The position numbers were made by a program, and so were the translations under genes. Source: Elizabethkingia meningoseptica_A (GTDB lineage Bacteria; Bacteroidota; Bacteroidia; Flavobacteriales; Weeksellaceae). From it: 64,000 nucleotides of DNA. Location: positions 354,578 through 418,577 of the forward strand of contig NZ_JBJDLK010000005.1 in the NCBI RefSeq assembly GCF_045762675.1, written 5' to 3'. The notes below the pieces were generated by a model. It did no database searches. It worked only from the letters and a program-made list of their open reading frames with translations, and was not told the origin of the DNA. This document shows positions 33,181-41,377 of the stretch, one piece after another; the stretch's first letter is position 1, and the number at the start of each line of letters is the position of its first letter.

Positions 33181-34077
33181 ATGCTTAATCTGGAATGGCT
33201 ACGCACATTTAAAAGTGTATATGAAACACAGTCCTTTACTACGACTGCCCGGAATCTTTATATATCACAACCGGGTGTAAGCTTGCACATCAGTTCACTG
33301 GAAGCGTATGTCGGCTATACACTTTTCGACAGGATATCGCGAAAATTAATCCCGACAGAAAAGGCACAGATACTCTACAACTTTACCGTAGAACCTTTAT
33401 TAAAACTAGAAACTGCAGAACAGGCATTTCACCGGACAACAAAAACCGACAGGGCAACCATAAGTATTGGGATGTGTTTTGAAACATTTCAGTTTACACT
33501 CGAAAAGCATATTCCAAGCTTTGATTTCAATGTTATTATACGGTTTGGATTATATGAACAGATGTTTTCGGATCTGGACAAAGGGCTGCTTGATCTTATT
33601 ATTACCCCGCAGAAAAGTAATTTGAGAACTTTGGAATTTACCCCGTTTTCCAAGGAAAAAATTGTTATGATTAACGGTAATGGAACAGATACCACTCCGT
33701 TTCAGAAACTACTGAGGGAACAAAAAATTGACGAAGCTGAAGACTGGCTGAAGCAGCAGATATGGTATAGTACTGCCGGAGATATGGAACACCTCAACAA
33801 ATTCTGGCATGCAAACTTTAACAAGCATCCTGATTTCAAGCCCAATTATATTGTTCCGAATATATGTTCTATTATCCGATGCTTAGGAGGTAATCAGGGA
33901 TTCTCCGTTGTTCCGGATTTCCTGTGCAAACCCCATCTTAAAGAGCAGCTGATTGAAATAACATGGGAAGGAAACAATGTGATAGAGAATACTTTGTATT
34001 TCGGTACCCGTAAAAAGACAAAGAATATGGAGGAAATTAGCCGTATACAGGAAATTTTCAGAAAAGAAGAGTTTTAA
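33181..34077 (+). CDS. LysR-family transcriptional regulator
   Basis: A DNA-binding regulator with a ligand-sensing domain. The 298 residues have the N-terminal winged HTH (residues 1-60: LRTFKSVYETQSFTTTARNL, YISQPGVSLHISSLEAYVG) and a periplasmic-binding-protein-like effector domain from about 90. It is divergent from mdaB-ygiN, the standard layout for a LysR protein and its target, and probably activates or represses that pair in response to quinone or redox stress. The AT-rich intergenic space holds dyad-like TAATTTA words (ATTATAATTATAAT near 33160), a possible operator. Confidence 0.93.
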   Translation: MLNLEWLRTFKSVYETQSFTTTARNLYISQPGVSLHISSLEAYVGYTLFDRISRKLIPTEKAQILYNFTVEPLLKLETAEQAFHRTTKTDRATISIGMCFETFQFTLEKHIPSFDFNVIIRFGLYEQMFSDLDKGLLDLIITPQKSNLRTLEFTPFSKEKIVMINGNGTDTTPFQKLLREQKIDEAEDWLKQQIWYSTAGDMEHLNKFWHANFNKHPDFKPNYIVPNICSIIRCLGGNQGFSVVPDFLCKPHLKEQLIEITWEGNNVIENTLYFGTRKKTKNMEEISRIQEIFRKEEF

Positions 34078-34079
34078 AG

Positions 34080-34222
34080 TCAGCTAACCAATAGTGGTCA
34101 ATAACGTATAAATTTCATCCTAAACCAGGCCTGTAATGAACTTGTCGAACTATTGAAGGTTATCCACGAACAATATGTTTCGACAAGCCCAACATGACAT
34201 TTTTTTGAGTCAGCCTTTTATA
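34080..34222. repeat. Diverged relative of the palindromic repeat
   Basis: An intergenic block with CTTGTCGAACTAT (from 34141) and GTTTCGACAAG (34177-34187), which can pair, and an outer GAGTCAGCC word. It shares the TGTCGAA...TTCGACAAGC and CATGACAT layout with the element at 31906-32064 but is more decayed. It also sits between two convergent genes (LysR and murI). Confidence 0.55.
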
Positions 34223-34224
34223 AT

Positions 34225-35058
34225 TTACAATACTTTTAGTTCAAGGCTTATTTTGTTACCAAAAAATTTCTTGGATATCTTCTCAAAATTCTTGGTGATA
34301 TCCGAAAGATAGAAATGATATGATGGCGTATGTGTATGGGTATTCAGCAGATGATATTTCTCCAGAATAATACTTAGCTGATTTGCAACAATATTAGGTG
34401 AATCAATAACACGTACCCTGTTTCCGTAATACTGTTTAATTTCATCCAGAAGTAACGGATAATGTGTACATCCTAAAATAAGTGTTTCAATATTTTTCAG
34501 CTTACTATTACTCAGGTAATTGTAAATAATAGCGTGAGTAATCGGATGGTTCTTAAAACCTTCTTCAATCGCCGGAACCAGCATTGGTGTTGCCAGCTCA
34601 TCTACTTTAATAAATTTATTATGCTTACGGATACTCTTACGGTAAAGCCCGGAATTAACAGTAGCTTTAGTCGCAATAACCCCTACATTTGTATGAATCT
34701 CATAAGCTACCTTTTCGGCAACAGGATTAATAACATCTATAACCGGAACTCTCCCCGCAACCAGCTCCACAACTTCTTTCAGTGCATTAGCCGTAGCTGT
34801 ATTACAGGCAATAACAATAGCCTTGCAATTTTGTTCCAGTAAGAAATTGGTAATTTTGGTAGAATACTCTACAATGGCCTCTTTGGATTTCTCTCCGTAA
34901 GGAAGATGCTTGGTATCGCCAAAATAGATTAAATCCTCATTGGGAAGTAATCGTTTAATTTCCTTAGCAACTGTAAGACCTCCAACCCCGGAGTCAAAAA
35001 CCCCGATCGGCTGATCCGGAGATAGTCCTTGTATATTTACTTTATTCAAAGCTTTCAT
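34225..35058 (-). CDS. murI: Glutamate racemase
   Basis: Supplies D-glutamate for peptidoglycan. The 277-residue protein has the two catalytic cysteines: C85 in VIACNTATA and C197 in ILGCTHYP. The N-terminal signature IGVFDSGVGGLTVAKEI is also present. Length is normal (about 265-285). No cell-wall gene is adjacent on this side. A -7-like sequence is imperfect (TAAATTTTG). The gene ends next to a decayed repeat element. Confidence 0.97.
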   Translation of the reverse strand: MKALNKVNIQGLSPDQPIGVFDSGVGGLTVAKEIKRLLPNEDLIYFGDTKHLPYGEKSKEAIVEYSTKITNFLLEQNCKAIVIACNTATANALKEVVELVAGRVPVIDVINPVAEKVAYEIHTNVGVIATKATVNSGLYRKSIRKHNKFIKVDELATPMLVPAIEEGFKNHPITHAIIYNYLSNSKLKNIETLILGCTHYPLLLDEIKQYYGNRVRVIDSPNIVANQLSIILEKYHLLNTHTHTPSYHFYLSDITKNFEKISKKFFGNKISLELKVL

Positions 35059-35117
35059 CTAAAATTGGGGATGCAAGTTACAAAATTTAGAAACCCTAAT
35101 CGAGTATTTTAACCTAA

Positions 35118-37010
35118 TTATTCTTCATAAAACGCTATTCCTGCAACCGTGAGCTCCTGCCCTTCTGTAAGCTCTTTCGGTACCAGTTTTACATATCTGG
35201 ATTTCACCGGCTGATCGAAGTTTATTTTTGTCCATACCGGATTCGCTTTTATATTGGAAAACTCACCTTCTTTAAGGAGCTTCCAGCGCGAAGCACCATC
35301 ACTTACGTATACGGCATACTTTGTAATCATCCCGTCTGCTTTACCGTCCTGTCTCGGCAGATATCCTATACCGGTTATGTTCCTGCCTTCAGTTCTGAAA
35401 ATTAAAGCATCATTTTTAGGAACTTTAACGAAGGTATTCGGATTATCATCCAGAATAACCTGATCGATACGAGCCATTCCGGTAGGAATTTTCACTTTCT
35501 TTTCTTCCGGTGTATTGCTGTCAAAAGCAAAAGGTTCACTGAATTCTTTATACAATCCGAAATCACTAAGCGTAATGGCAACCGGAGCATAAATATGAAC
35601 ACGAAGATCTGTTAGTGAAACCGGTTTTTCAAGCTTTATCAAGCGATTCGCGCCAATACTTGTAGCCTTTGCTATTGTTTCCCATTTACCATTAACATTT
35701 CCTTCTATCTTTACACTGTCTATACGCTGTCCCAGCTTAATATTCTCTCTCAGACGGATGAGATCAAACTCAGAAGGTTTAGCCAGCTTAATATCCAGCC
35801 TGGCATTTGTTACCCCATCATTAGTTGCCCAGAAACTATACCTGTCCTTATCCAGAAGGTATTGTGTTCCGTATTTTTCAGTATCCTTTCCTCTGGTATC
35901 AGATGCTGTTATTTTTGCATGTGCTGCAAAATTATTTTTAAAGGTTTCTTCTATTTTCTTTCCGAAAGCCTTTAAGGTTTTTACATCATTTTCGTGTAAT
36001 ATTCCTGAAGGCATTGGAGACAGTCCAAGATTCATATCAGCACCCCTCCCTACCGATTTCAGATATATATCAAACAGCTGATCCGGTGTTTTCACTTTTG
36101 CATCCTGATCTTTATGGTAAAACCATCCTGGTCTTAAAGGCACATCACATTCCGCCGGAATCCAGTATTTTCCGTTTCTGTCACCTGTTCCCGAATTGGT
36201 GTAAACAGCCGCACCTGGCACGGCTTTTTTCCCGTCTAATCCCACAGGAGTAAAAGTAGCCCATGACGTTTCAGCAGCATAACCTTTCTCATTTCCTACC
36301 CATCTCATATCCGGGCCAATATCGGAGAATATAACCGCATTTGGTTGTAATTTTCTCACAATAGGCCATGTTTTCTCTGTCCACTGATAGTAAGTTGTAC
36401 GGTCGATCGTCCTTTTCTCATTACGGCCGCCGTAATAGCCATCGCCACCGTTAGCACCATCATGCCAGGAAGTAAATAGCGGGCCATAATTACTCATTAG
36501 TTCTGTAAGTTGTGCCCTGTATGCATCTGCATAAGCCTGAGTTCCGTAGCGGATATCGTTTCTGTCCCATGCGGAAAGATAAACCCCAAATTTAAGATGC
36601 GCATTCTTAGCAGCTTCCATAAATTCTTTTACCATATCCCCTTTACCATTTTTCCACGGAGAAGAAGCGATACTGTATGTTGTTGTTTTTGTAGGCCACA
36701 GACAAAAACCATCATGATGTTTTGCAACAGCAATCAAACCTTTTAGTCCTGCAGATGCAGCTGCGTGTGCAATCTGATTTGCATTGAATGATGAGGGATT
36801 AAAAATTTCCGGAGATGCATCTCCGAAACCCCATTCTTTATTCTGAAAAGTTGTCGGTGTAAAATGAATTAAAGCGTAAGTTTCCATTTCATGCCATTTT
36901 AACTGACGTTCAGAAGGAATAACGCCATATGGTTTGAGCTCACCTGACGTCTTTTGCGCCCAGAGAAAGGACGATACTGCAAAAAGCGCCGCAAATACTG
37001 TTTTGTTCAT
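35118..37010 (-). CDS. Alpha-L-fucosidase, GH29, secreted
   Basis: Releases alpha-L-fucose from glycans. The 630-residue protein has a signal peptide (1-18). The GH29 barrel carries KHHDGF at about 98-103, a WDRND segment, and the nucleophile Asp184 in SWHDGANGG. Two beta-sandwich regions follow (about 370-480 with FDLIRLRENIKLGQR, and a coagulation-factor-type end KINFDQPVKSRYVKLVPKEL). It is probably periplasmic or surface-exposed and scavenges host fucose. It stands alone with its own promoter, not beside a SusCD pair. Confidence 0.94.
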   Translation of the reverse strand: MNKTVFAALFAVSSFLWAQKTSGELKPYGVIPSERQLKWHEMETYALIHFTPTTFQNKEWGFGDASPEIFNPSSFNANQIAHAAASAGLKGLIAVAKHHDGFCLWPTKTTTYSIASSPWKNGKGDMVKEFMEAAKNAHLKFGVYLSAWDRNDIRYGTQAYADAYRAQLTELMSNYGPLFTSWHDGANGGDGYYGGRNEKRTIDRTTYYQWTEKTWPIVRKLQPNAVIFSDIGPDMRWVGNEKGYAAETSWATFTPVGLDGKKAVPGAAVYTNSGTGDRNGKYWIPAECDVPLRPGWFYHKDQDAKVKTPDQLFDIYLKSVGRGADMNLGLSPMPSGILHENDVKTLKAFGKKIEETFKNNFAAHAKITASDTRGKDTEKYGTQYLLDKDRYSFWATNDGVTNARLDIKLAKPSEFDLIRLRENIKLGQRIDSVKIEGNVNGKWETIAKATSIGANRLIKLEKPVSLTDLRVHIYAPVAITLSDFGLYKEFSEPFAFDSNTPEEKKVKIPTGMARIDQVILDDNPNTFVKVPKNDALIFRTEGRNITGIGYLPRQDGKADGMITKYAVYVSDGASRWKLLKEGEFSNIKANPVWTKINFDQPVKSRYVKLVPKELTEGQELTVAGIAFYEE

Positions 37011-37056
37011 GGTAAAGTTTTTAGTTTTAGCATCCTGTTATACAGGTTACTTTACC

Positions 37057-37064
37057 CAAAAATA
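37057..37064 (-). promoter_or_regulatory. Putative -7 promoter element (TATTTTTG) of the fucosidase
   Basis: A perfect TAnnTTTG on the minus strand, 47 bases upstream of the fucosidase start. Confidence 0.55.
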
Positions 37065-37308
37065 AGGAAGTTTTTTTTAAAAGAAGTATCAGCGCTTGTA
37101 AAGAATTTAATTCAAAAAAATATTAGCCTTCGATAGTTCTTCAAGCTCTAGATAAACTCAACGCAGTTTAACACTTTTAAAATAGACAGACAATGTTAAT
37201 ATGAGCCTTTCGAAGAATATTAATTATAAAATTTAAACAGGCCCATATCTTGCGTTGCATACAAAGCCACGCTATTTTACGCAATACACTAAGTTCACAA
37301 AAAAAATG

Positions 37309-37316
37309 TAAATTTG
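37309..37316 (+). promoter_or_regulatory. Putative -7 promoter element (TAAATTTG) of the antitoxin gene
   Basis: A perfect TAnnTTTG only 3 bases before ATG 37320. By the spacing seen at rnpB, transcription would start at or just after the first base of the start codon, giving a leaderless message. Confidence 0.5.
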
Positions 37317-37319
37317 AGT

Positions 37320-37547
37320 ATGAAAACAATAACATTGAATATTCCCGATAATTTAGAAGTTGATAATTTGCAACTTTTAATGCTTCTTGCCAGCCGGCTT
37401 TATGAACAAGGAAAGCTTTCTCTTGGTCAAGCAGCCGAACTTGCAGGACTATCAAAAAAAGCTTTTGCGGAATTATTGGGCAATTACGAAGTTTCAATAT
37501 TTAATTTCCCTGGTCAGGATCTATCCAAAGATATTGCAAATGCATAG
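37320..37547 (+). CDS. UPF0175-family antitoxin
   Basis: The antitoxin half of a type II toxin-antitoxin pair. The 75-residue protein has a short N-terminal strand (KTITLNIPDNLEV) and the UPF0175 helix-turn-helix (LYEQGKLSLGQAAELAGLSK, KKAFAELLGNY). This is the DNA-binding part that would autoregulate the operon and neutralise the PIN toxin. It overlaps the toxin gene by 8 bases. The start is ATG 37320; a TTG six bases upstream overlaps the promoter box. Confidence 0.9.
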   Translation: MKTITLNIPDNLEVDNLQLLMLLASRLYEQGKLSLGQAAELAGLSKKAFAELLGNYEVSIFNFPGQDLSKDIANA

Positions 37548-37995
37548 GCTTATTATTTCTGATACAAGTTGCCTGATAATCCTTTCTAAAATCGGAGAAC
37601 TGGACTTACTGAAAAAAGTCTATAAAAATATCGTTACTACAACAGATATTGCCTCGGAGTTTGGTGAAAAATTACCTGAATGGATCGGAATCTTAAAAGT
37701 TACTGACTTACACAAACAACAAATTTTAGAATTACAACTTGACAAGGGAGAATCAAGTGCCATTGCATTAGCTATAGAGATACCAAACAGTACAGTTATT
37801 TTGGATGATTTCAAAGCCCGAAGAATTGCAACTCAACTTGGAATAAATTTCACAGGAACAATTGGGATAATTGTAAAGGCAAAGCTAAACGGAGTCATCC
37901 CTTCAATTAAACCTTTCTTGGAAAAAATTGAAAAAACAAATTTCAGAATTTCTAATGAGCTTAAAACAATTGCATTAAAAGAGGCTAACGAATAA
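37540..37995 (+). CDS. DUF3368 PIN-domain toxin
   Basis: A predicted RNase toxin. The 151-residue PIN-domain protein begins HRLIISDTSCLIILSK, with the first metal-binding Asp at residue 8. It has the central acidic residues GESSAIALA and the later ILDDFKARRIA, completing the PIN acidic set. DUF3368 proteins are the usual partners of UPF0175. The start is ATG 37540, inside the antitoxin frame (8-base overlap), which couples translation; a longer frame from 37387 is out of register with that gene and lacks family similarity at its start. Target RNA unknown. Confidence 0.9.
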   Translation: MHRLIISDTSCLIILSKIGELDLLKKVYKNIVTTTDIASEFGEKLPEWIGILKVTDLHKQQILELQLDKGESSAIALAIEIPNSTVILDDFKARRIATQLGINFTGTIGIIVKAKLNGVIPSIKPFLEKIEKTNFRISNELKTIALKEANE

Positions 37996-38005
37996 AAAAC
38001 TTTGC

Positions 38006-39133
38006 CTAACCCTCATCTATTAAAAACAGGTCTGAGGCAATACCGTCTGCTAAAAACCAATGTTTTTCCGGAATTTTAAGAAAACCTTCTTCTTCAATAA
38101 TAAAGCCTTCTTTTTTCTTTTCATTTAAAAGACTATAAAACTCATCAAAGATATGGCTTTCAAAAGTCGATGTTATTTTTTTCAGTTCAACACCCCATAT
38201 TGTGCGGAGTCCAATCATTACCAGTTCATTAAGCTGGTCTTTTGGAGACAGAATCTCTTCTTCAAAATTTCTTTTCCCTCCTGCTATTCCCTTAATATAT
38301 AAAGCATTATTCGCTACATTCCACGAACGAATTTTCCCGCCGTTAAATGAATGTGCCGACGGCCCAAACCCTATATAAGGTTTTCCTTTCCAGTAAGCCG
38401 AATTATGCCGGGAATAGAAATCCGGTTTCGCAAAGTTGGAAATCTCATAATGAACAAATCCGTTTTCTTTCAGGAACTCCGACATATAATAAAACGCTTC
38501 ATTCTGAACCTCTTCGTTTGGCGCTTTTACAGTTTTTTCCCTCACCCATTTGTCCAGTGCCGTTTTAGGTTCAACGGTAAGCGCATAAGATGAAATATGC
38601 GGAACCTGTAATTGTATTGCCTTTTGGAGGTTTTCTTTCCAGATCGGCATTGATGAAGAACCATAAATAAGGTCGATGCTGATATTTTCAAGTCCGAAAT
38701 CCTGAGCTCTTTTTATAGAGTCTTCTGCTTCTCCCGCAGTATGTGCCCGATTCATAAGCTTAAGATCATCTTCAAAAAAAGACTGGGTACCTATACTTAG
38801 TCTGTTGACACCGCTTTGGGATAATTCTTTTAGAAATTTTGCATTCAGATCATCGGGATTAGCTTCTAAGGTAATTTCAATTTCAGGATCGAAATCGTAA
38901 TATCTGGCACTTTTATCCAATAATGCCCGGATTTCATCTACAGCCAGCAGAGAAGGTGTACCGCCGCCAAGATATAAGGTTGCAATACGTTTATCTGTTA
39001 ATTCATGATGTCTTTGCTCAATTTCCTTGTGCAGGGCATGCAGCATCTCATCTTTCATACTTAAAGAAGTAGAAAAGTGAAAATTACAATAGCTGCATTT
39101 CTGTTTACAAAACGGAATGTGGAAATAAAGCAT
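38006..39133 (-). CDS. hemW: Radical SAM heme chaperone HemW
   Basis: A radical-SAM protein of the coproporphyrinogen III oxidase-like group, most likely heme chaperone HemW. The 375-residue protein has the [4Fe-4S] motif C9-x3-C13-x2-C16 (FCKQKCSYCNFHF), GGGTPS, and the C-terminal HemN-like domain. It lacks the extra N-terminal segment of true HemN. A second-motif residue reads CNF rather than the common CDF. It is last in the PASTA-rluD-hemW operon, 17 bases after the rluD-like gene. Confidence 0.94.
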   Translation of the reverse strand: MLYFHIPFCKQKCSYCNFHFSTSLSMKDEMLHALHKEIEQRHHELTDKRIATLYLGGGTPSLLAVDEIRALLDKSARYYDFDPEIEITLEANPDDLNAKFLKELSQSGVNRLSIGTQSFFEDDLKLMNRAHTAGEAEDSIKRAQDFGLENISIDLIYGSSSMPIWKENLQKAIQLQVPHISSYALTVEPKTALDKWVREKTVKAPNEEVQNEAFYYMSEFLKENGFVHYEISNFAKPDFYSRHNSAYWKGKPYIGFGPSAHSFNGGKIRSWNVANNALYIKGIAGGKRNFEEEILSPKDQLNELVMIGLRTIWGVELKKITSTFESHIFDEFYSLLNEKKKEGFIIEEEGFLKIPEKHWFLADGIASDLFLIDEG

Positions 39134-39150
39134 AATCTCGGTATATTTAA

Positions 39151-40212
39151 TTATCCGTTATTCGACAGATAATTTCTCCATTTTTCAACAGCAGTACTCA
39201 TGTCCTCAGGCATAGGGCTTTCAAAGTACATTTCTTTTTTCGTAGTAGGATGTACAAATCCCAATGTATGTGCATGCAGGGCATGGCGCGGCAGAATTTC
39301 AAAAATATTCTGAACAAACTGCTTATACTTCGGAAGATTAATTCCTCTTAGAATAGTATGTCCTTCATAGCGTTCATCATTGAACAAAGTATGACCGATA
39401 TGTTTGAAATGCGCCCTGATCTGGTGCGTTCTTCCGGTTTCCAGTTTACACTGTACCCAGGTCATATAACGGAAACGTTCCAGTACTTTATAATGTGTTA
39501 CCGCATGTTTTCCATGGCTTCCGTCTTCAAAGACAGCCATCTGCATACGGTTCTTCAGGTGTCTTCCGATATGTCCGCGTATTGTCCCTTCATCTTCAGC
39601 TACATTTCCCCATACAAATGCCCAGTACAAACGTTTAGTTGTTCTGTCAAAAAACTGTTTAGCCAGAAAACTAAGGGCATATTCGTTTTTGGCAATCACC
39701 AAAAGCCCGGATGTATCTTTATCTATACGGTGAACCAGACCTACACGATCCAGATCCGATTTTTCACCATTCTGTTCAAAATGATAAGCAAGTGCATTCA
39801 CCAATGTTCCGCTCCAGTTGCCAAAACCAGGATGTACCACCATTCCGGGTTCTTTATCCACTACAACAAGATCATCGTCTTCATAGATAATATTAACAGG
39901 GATATTTTCAGGAATGATTACATTCTCTCTTGGAGGGTGTGCTAAAAGGACACTCACCTCATCTCCCGGTTTAACGCGATAATTTTGTTTAACGGGTTTA
40001 CCGTTAACCACTACGTTTCCGGCACGACAGGTTTGTGAAATTTTATTTCTTGTAGAATTCTGTCTGAATAACAGCAGATATTTATCTATACGTAAAGGTT
40101 CCTGTTTCTTATCAACAACTAAGTTAAGATGCTCGTAAAGACCTCCGGTTTCATCTGATATTTCAATATCATTTACATCTTCAAAAAGGTCTTCATTTTC
40201 TTCTTCTGTCAT
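39151..40212 (-). CDS. rluD: RluA/RluD-family 23S rRNA pseudouridine synthase
   Basis: Converts uridines of large-subunit rRNA to pseudouridine. The 353-residue protein has an N-terminal acidic extension (1-30), an S4 RNA-binding domain (about 40-100) and the RluA-family catalytic domain with the signature HRIDKDTSGLLV, catalytic Asp164. Layout fits RluD rather than the shorter RluA. It overlaps the PASTA gene by 1 base, so the two are coupled, and hemW follows 17 bases later. Exact target positions not determinable. Confidence 0.93.
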   Translation of the reverse strand: MTEEENEDLFEDVNDIEISDETGGLYEHLNLVVDKKQEPLRIDKYLLLFRQNSTRNKISQTCRAGNVVVNGKPVKQNYRVKPGDEVSVLLAHPPRENVIIPENIPVNIIYEDDDLVVVDKEPGMVVHPGFGNWSGTLVNALAYHFEQNGEKSDLDRVGLVHRIDKDTSGLLVIAKNEYALSFLAKQFFDRTTKRLYWAFVWGNVAEDEGTIRGHIGRHLKNRMQMAVFEDGSHGKHAVTHYKVLERFRYMTWVQCKLETGRTHQIRAHFKHIGHTLFNDERYEGHTILRGINLPKYKQFVQNIFEILPRHALHAHTLGFVHPTTKKEMYFESPMPEDMSTAVEKWRNYLSNNG

Positions 40213-41267
40213 TATTCAATAATTACCTTTTTCTTTTCTTTTGGTTTTTCCGCAGGTTTCTGCTCGCCGGATTTAGGCTTCTGTTCAGTTTTGGTATCTG
40301 CTTTTTTCTCAGTCGTTTCTTTTTTCTCCGGTGTTACAGTTGTTGACTTAGGAGCATCAGTTTTCGGCTTATCCACAGGTTTAGGTCTCACCGGACGAGG
40401 TGGCGCAACTACAGGATCATCAAAATCACTGAAATCATTATCCACAGGCACCTGAGGTGTTAAATTATGGCGGTAGATATTATCCAGCTCACCTATTTTA
40501 GCATGCATTTCTGCCGGTGTTTTCTTACTCGCCCATAAATCTATCTGTACTCCCTGATCGGAAATACTTCCCGCAGCAGGATTTTGATAGAAAACAATTA
40601 ATGAAGGATCGGATACTGCCTGATCATATTCATCATAGAATAAACCAGCCTCAAAATAATTCTGCTTGATAATTTCTTTTGCTTCCTGTAATGTTCTTCC
40701 TACAATATTAGGCACCGGTACATTTCTCTTAGGCCCTTGTCCTACTACCACATCGATTATAGAGAAACGAGGTACAAGATCTCCCGGTTTTACCTGAGCG
40801 CCGTTGTACATTAATCGTATTACAGCATCTTTAGCAATACTTGGTTCGTATAAAGTATCTCCTACTTTTAATCCTACCAGTGTCAATTTATCAAATGCAC
40901 GGTATTTATAGGTATCTATTACATCCGGAATAGCAATTTTAGCCCATGTTCTTGGGTTAATATATACTTTTATGGGTCTTCCGTCTTTTACACGGGAACC
41001 GGGTACAGGATCTACTTTCAGAACCTGGAAAGGTTTAAACTTAGGATCAAATTTAAGACTGTCTATTTCATAAGCAAGCCCGGCATTATCCATTACTTCA
41101 ATAGCTTTTTGTACAGGCATATTGGTAATATTAGGCACTTCTAATTCTTTTCCATGATTAGTATGGAAATCTAACCAACGAAAAGTTAACCAAACTAAAC
41201 CAACGAAAACAACGATGGCCAAAAGGATATTAAGCAATACTTTCCAAGTGAAAAGTGATTTTAGCAT
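40212..41267 (-). CDS. PASTA-domain membrane protein
   Basis: A bitopic inner-membrane protein. The 351-residue protein has a short cytosolic start, one membrane helix (about 11-29: VLLNILLAIVVFVGLVWLTF) and three PASTA repeats (about 38-245; e.g. VPNITNMPVQKAIEVMDNAG and VPNIVGRTLQEAKEIIKQNY). A proline/lysine-rich low-complexity tail follows (about 285-351, ending EKKKVIIE). PASTA modules bind uncrosslinked peptidoglycan or muropeptides. There is no kinase or transpeptidase domain. It is first gene of the operon with rluD and hemW and divergent from ddl. Confidence 0.9.
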   Translation of the reverse strand: MLKSLFTWKVLLNILLAIVVFVGLVWLTFRWLDFHTNHGKELEVPNITNMPVQKAIEVMDNAGLAYEIDSLKFDPKFKPFQVLKVDPVPGSRVKDGRPIKVYINPRTWAKIAIPDVIDTYKYRAFDKLTLVGLKVGDTLYEPSIAKDAVIRLMYNGAQVKPGDLVPRFSIIDVVVGQGPKRNVPVPNIVGRTLQEAKEIIKQNYFEAGLFYDEYDQAVSDPSLIVFYQNPAAGSISDQGVQIDLWASKKTPAEMHAKIGELDNIYRHNLTPQVPVDNDFSDFDDPVVAPPRPVRPKPVDKPKTDAPKSTTVTPEKKETTEKKADTKTEQKPKSGEQKPAEKPKEKKKVIIE

Positions 41268-41292
41268 AAGGCAGTTCTTAAAAATAGTAACG

Positions 41293-41300
41293 CAAATATA
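41293..41300 (-). promoter_or_regulatory. Putative -7 promoter element (TATATTTG) of the PASTA operon
   Basis: A perfect TAnnTTTG on the minus strand, 26 bases upstream of the PASTA start; it is back to back with the ddl promoter. Confidence 0.55.
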
Positions 41301-41340
41301 TAAATTATTCAGCTAAACTTTATCGCAATCTTTTTTTAGC

Positions 41341-41348
41341 TAAATTTG
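41341..41348 (+). promoter_or_regulatory. Putative -7 promoter element (TAAATTTG) of ddl-coaD
   Basis: A perfect TAnnTTTG 29 bases upstream of the ddl start. Confidence 0.6.
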
Positions 41349-41377
41349 CCACAGTACATACTTTTTTATTTAAACGA

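Larger units (their letters stand above)
37011..37319. other. Intergenic region between the fucosidase and the toxin-antitoxin pair
   Basis: About 310 bases holding the fucosidase promoter (37057-37064), the antitoxin promoter (37309-37316) and an imperfect inverted block (TTCTTCAAGCTC near 37137 and GAGCCTTTCGAAGAA near 37203), perhaps a decayed copy of the palindromic repeat. No gene seen. Confidence 0.5.

Noticed and set aside
37387..37539. Longer N-terminus for the PIN toxin
   Set aside because: The extra codons overlap the UPF0175 gene in another frame and do not resemble PIN proteins; the 8-base overlap start at 37540 fits the family.
39358..39945. A 195-codon plus-strand frame
   Set aside because: Antisense shadow of the rluD-like gene; Cys/Phe-rich translation without family features.
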